A stretch of DNA of 6,492 bases from assembly GCA_947174625.1 (NCBI GenBank), contig CAMWJT010000075.1, positions 1 through 6,492 on the forward strand. Direction: 5' to 3'. Shown here in pieces: positions 4,802 through 6,492 of the stretch (the stretch's first letter is position 1; every line of letters begins with the position of its first letter). The notes below the pieces were generated by a model. The model did no database searches. It saw nothing but the letters and a program-made list of their open reading frames with translations, and was not told where the DNA came from. Source of the stretch: an uncultured Ruminococcus sp. GTDB lineage: Bacteria > Bacillota > Clostridia > Oscillospirales > Ruminococcaceae. Position numbers and translations under genes: made by a program.

Positions 4802-5494
4802 ATGATTTATTTAACTGGAGATACCCACAGGGATTTTGAACGCATTTTTGATTTCTGTGCGGAAAATGAGACCACTCTTGAAGATGTCCTGATCATTTTA
4901 GGTGATGCAGGGATAAACTTTTTTCTTGATGAAAGTGACCATGAACTGAAAAAGGAACTTTCGACGCTCGAAGTCACGCTGTTCTGCATACACGGCAATC
5001 ATGAAGAACGTCCATTTATGATAGACAGCTATCTGGAAAAAGAATGGCATGGCGGTATGGTGTATTATGAAGAAGAATTCCCCCATCTGCTGTTTGCGAA
5101 GGACGGTGAGATATACGATCTTGACGGCAGAAAAGCGATTGCAATCGGGGGTGCTTACAGTGTGAACAAGTTTTATCGGCTGAGCGGTGGTGCGCCTTGG
5201 TTCCCTACAGAACAACCTTCCGATGAGATCATGGACGATGTGGAATGCGCACTTGCCAAAGTGGGCTGGAAAATTGATGTCGTGCTGTCCCACACCGCTC
5301 CGCTGAAATATGAACCTTGTGAAGAATTTCTGGATACAATCGACCAGTCTACCGTAGACAAGACAACGGAACAATGGCTGGATACGATCGAAGACAGGCT
5401 TCATTACGAACGGTGGTATTGTGGGCATTATCATTGCAGCAAAAATGATGGACATCTAAAAATCATGTTTGAGGACTTTGAAGAAATTTCATAA
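4802..5494 (+). CDS. Calcineurin-like metallophosphoesterase
   Basis: A 230-residue cytosolic hydrolase of the calcineurin-like (PF00149) fold, which uses two metal ions to cleave phosphoester bonds; the substrate cannot be told from sequence. All metal-ligand motifs are present in order: GDTH (Asp7, His9), GDAG (Asp35), GNHEE (Asn66, His67), SHTAP (His164) and GHYH (His209, His211). The second residue set is as expected for an active enzyme; GDTHR replaces the more usual GDxHG. No signal peptide or extra domain is visible, so this is a minimal single-domain form, like those common in Firmicutes accessory regions and phages. ATG 4802 has AAGGA (4790-4794) 7 bases upstream. It is monocistronic behind a strong promoter and ends 11 bases from the convergent YitT-type gene, with no clear shared terminator. 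Confidence 0.93.
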   Translation: MIYLTGDTHRDFERIFDFCAENETTLEDVLIILGDAGINFFLDESDHELKKELSTLEVTLFCIHGNHEERPFMIDSYLEKEWHGGMVYYEEEFPHLLFAKDGEIYDLDGRKAIAIGGAYSVNKFYRLSGGAPWFPTEQPSDEIMDDVECALAKVGWKIDVVLSHTAPLKYEPCEEFLDTIDQSTVDKTTEQWLDTIEDRLHYERWYCGHYHCSKNDGHLKIMFEDFEEIS

Positions 5495-5505
5495 ATCGCT
5501 TTGTG

Positions 5506-6342
5506 TTATCTCAGAATCGTTTCTACTGTGGAAACTGTACTGAATGTTCCTTTGTTAGAAGAAATAATATCCATCAGCTTCTGAAGTTCAAAATAGTTGA
5601 CATAACAAATAATGGTCGTGTTCTCTCCGGCGATTGCCCCTCGTGAATTGATTAATGTACAAGTTTTGTTCAGGTCTTTTTTGATGCTTTTCACAATCTT
5701 ATCCGGATTCTGTGTAATAATCGTCACTTGCTTGATCGCTTCAAATCGCTCCGTAAAATGGTCAATGACGATGGATGCAACGACATAGACCAGTAAACTA
5801 AGTAATGCTGCGTTTTTGTCTATCATGATAAAGGCAACCAGATAGACAATTACATTAAATAAAATCAGAATATAGGACATGGAATAATTTTTCCCTGTTT
5901 TATCTGCGATTTTTTTCAAGATGATATTTGCCAAGATTTCAGAACCGTCTATACATCCGCCGTTTTTTAATATGAGGGACAATCCTGCGCCCAATAATGC
6001 GCCGCCAAAACAGACAGCAAGAAAATGTTCGGTGTTTAACTCAAACGGCAGTTCTTCAAATACTCCCAATCCAATTGTGTACACAATCGTTCCCACGCAT
6101 GCTTTCAGAGAAAATCTTTTTCCTAATACGAAATATCCGGCGATTAAAAACGGAAGAAATGTCATAATCACACATAAGGAAAGATGAATGCCCGTCAATT
6201 TATTGATAATAATCGCAATACCGGCTGTTCCATAATCAATTGCATCATTTGGCAACAAAATAAAAGCAACTGAGAAACTGGCAAGCAAACCGCCGATGAC
6301 AATAAACAGATAGGACAGAATCGTTGAAATTTTCTTATTCAT
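5506..6342 (-). CDS. YitT-family membrane protein with C-terminal DUF2179 domain
   Basis: A 278-residue membrane protein of the YitT family (PF02588 followed by PF10035/DUF2179), full length for the family. Hydrophobic segments lie at about 8-30, 38-47, 54-74, 82-93, 106-126, 154-174 and 178-194. The family loop motif appears as NGGCIDGSEILANII (127-141), where many members read a GGSTGGTD-like sequence. The soluble domain (about 204-278) runs from KQVTIITQNPDKIVKSI through NSRGAIAGENTTIICYVN to FSTVSTVETIL, as in other members. Transport function is often suspected for the family but the substrate is unknown. The start at 6342-6340 is supported by AAAGGAG (6359-6353 on the minus strand). A perfect consensus promoter (6378-6406) precedes it. 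Confidence 0.93.
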   Translation of the reverse strand: MNKKISTILSYLFIVIGGLLASFSVAFILLPNDAIDYGTAGIAIIINKLTGIHLSLCVIMTFLPFLIAGYFVLGKRFSLKACVGTIVYTIGLGVFEELPFELNTEHFLAVCFGGALLGAGLSLILKNGGCIDGSEILANIILKKIADKTGKNYSMSYILILFNVIVYLVAFIMIDKNAALLSLLVYVVASIVIDHFTERFEAIKQVTIITQNPDKIVKSIKKDLNKTCTLINSRGAIAGENTTIICYVNYFELQKLMDIISSNKGTFSTVSTVETILR

Positions 6343-6377
6343 GTAAAATAAGCTCCTTTTTGTTTTCTATTATTTTT

Positions 6378-6406
6378 ATTATAACAAAAAAATGTCGTAT
6401 TGTCAA
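6378..6406 (-). promoter_or_regulatory. Perfect-consensus sigmaA promoter for the YitT-type gene
   Basis: On the minus strand TTGACA (6406-6401), a 17-base spacer and TATAAT (6383-6378), with TG just upstream of the -10. Transcription would start near 6371, giving a leader of about 29 bases that contains the ribosome binding site. Confidence 0.85.
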
Positions 6407-6419
6407 TCGTAATCGTCAG

Positions 6420-6430
6420 ATGATTATCAT
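6420..6430. repeat. 11-bp palindrome upstream of the YitT-type promoter
   Basis: ATGATTATCAT is a perfect inverted repeat around one central base, 13 bases beyond the -35. Read on the minus strand (ATGATAATCAT) it equals the core of the classical Fur box, but the flanks do not match, so a Fur/PerR/Zur-type site is only a possibility. Confidence 0.4.
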
Positions 6431-6457
6431 ATAAAATTCACAGAAATAAAATTCACA
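6431..6457. repeat. Two direct repeats ATAAAATTCACA
   Basis: The 12-base unit occurs exactly at 6431-6442 and 6446-6457, a 15-base period, immediately upstream of the palindrome and promoter of the YitT-type gene. The second copy ends in an arm of the inverted repeat TTCACAAA (6452-6459) / TTTGTGAA (6474-6481). The arrangement suggests cooperative protein binding sites serving this gene or one beyond the right edge. Confidence 0.5.
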
Positions 6458-6492
6458 AAAAATCATAGAAATATTTGTGAAATCTGTATATA

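Noticed and set aside
4898..5455. 185-codon minus-strand frame opposite the phosphoesterase
   Set aside because: The plus strand carries all five metallophosphoesterase motifs, so the antisense frame is a by-product.
5485..5520. Bidirectional terminator between the convergent phosphoesterase and YitT-type genes
   Set aside because: No stem with flanking T-runs could be found in or around the 11-base gap.
5506..6342. Plus-strand open frame at 5921-6187 within the YitT-type gene
   Set aside because: It lies antisense to a well-supported family member and has low-complexity Asn/Pro/Thr composition typical of a shadow frame.
1..6492. Insertion sequence, CRISPR array, tRNA or rRNA
   Set aside because: No transposase-like frame, regularly spaced repeat-spacer array, tRNA cloverleaf or rRNA signature was seen on either strand.

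Overview
The window looks like a chromosomal stretch of a spore-forming, low-to-moderate G+C Firmicute, probably a gut Clostridia member of the Lachnospiraceae/Ruminococcaceae type. The evidence is AGGAGG-type ribosome binding sites, several near-perfect TTGACA-17-TATAAT promoters with extended -10 (TGn), YitT-, YoaK- and calcineurin-like families of a Firmicutes flavour, and a sigmaE-like (sporulation) promoter at the left edge. No rRNA, tRNA, CRISPR, transposase or integrase was seen. The genus is a guess.

Layout. Positions 1-236 (minus) hold the N-terminal part of a proline-rich protein that runs off the left edge, behind a candidate sigmaE promoter. Divergent from it is a plus-strand block at about 310-2704: a hypothetical protein (415-1089, copy A), a predicted lipoprotein (1241-2047) with a perfect consensus promoter embedded in the end of copy A, and a second hypothetical protein (2087-2704, copy B) about 60% identical to copy A. 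A more G+C-rich DUF1275/YoaK-type membrane protein follows (2795-3538). A separate transcription unit with its own promoter (3576-3604) carries two small hypothetical proteins (3663-4112 and 4163-4579). The second may have lost a C-terminal membrane anchor through a frameshift at an A6 run. A third consensus promoter (4729-4757) drives a calcineurin-like metallophosphoesterase (4802-5494). Convergent with it, 11 bases away, is a YitT-family membrane protein with a C-terminal DUF2179 domain (5506-6342, minus), whose upstream region carries direct and inverted repeats reaching to the right edge.

How the genes relate. The recognisable genes (YoaK-type, phosphoesterase, YitT-type) share no obvious pathway. 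The unrecognised ones form a compact accessory-looking set of small, AT-rich, orphan-like proteins: two diverged paralogs bracketing a lipoprotein, then two further small proteins. Clusters of this kind are often toxin-immunity or surface-stress cassettes, but nothing in the window proves that. The most interesting candidates are the paralog/lipoprotein cassette, the displaced start of copy A, and the frameshifted membrane tail.
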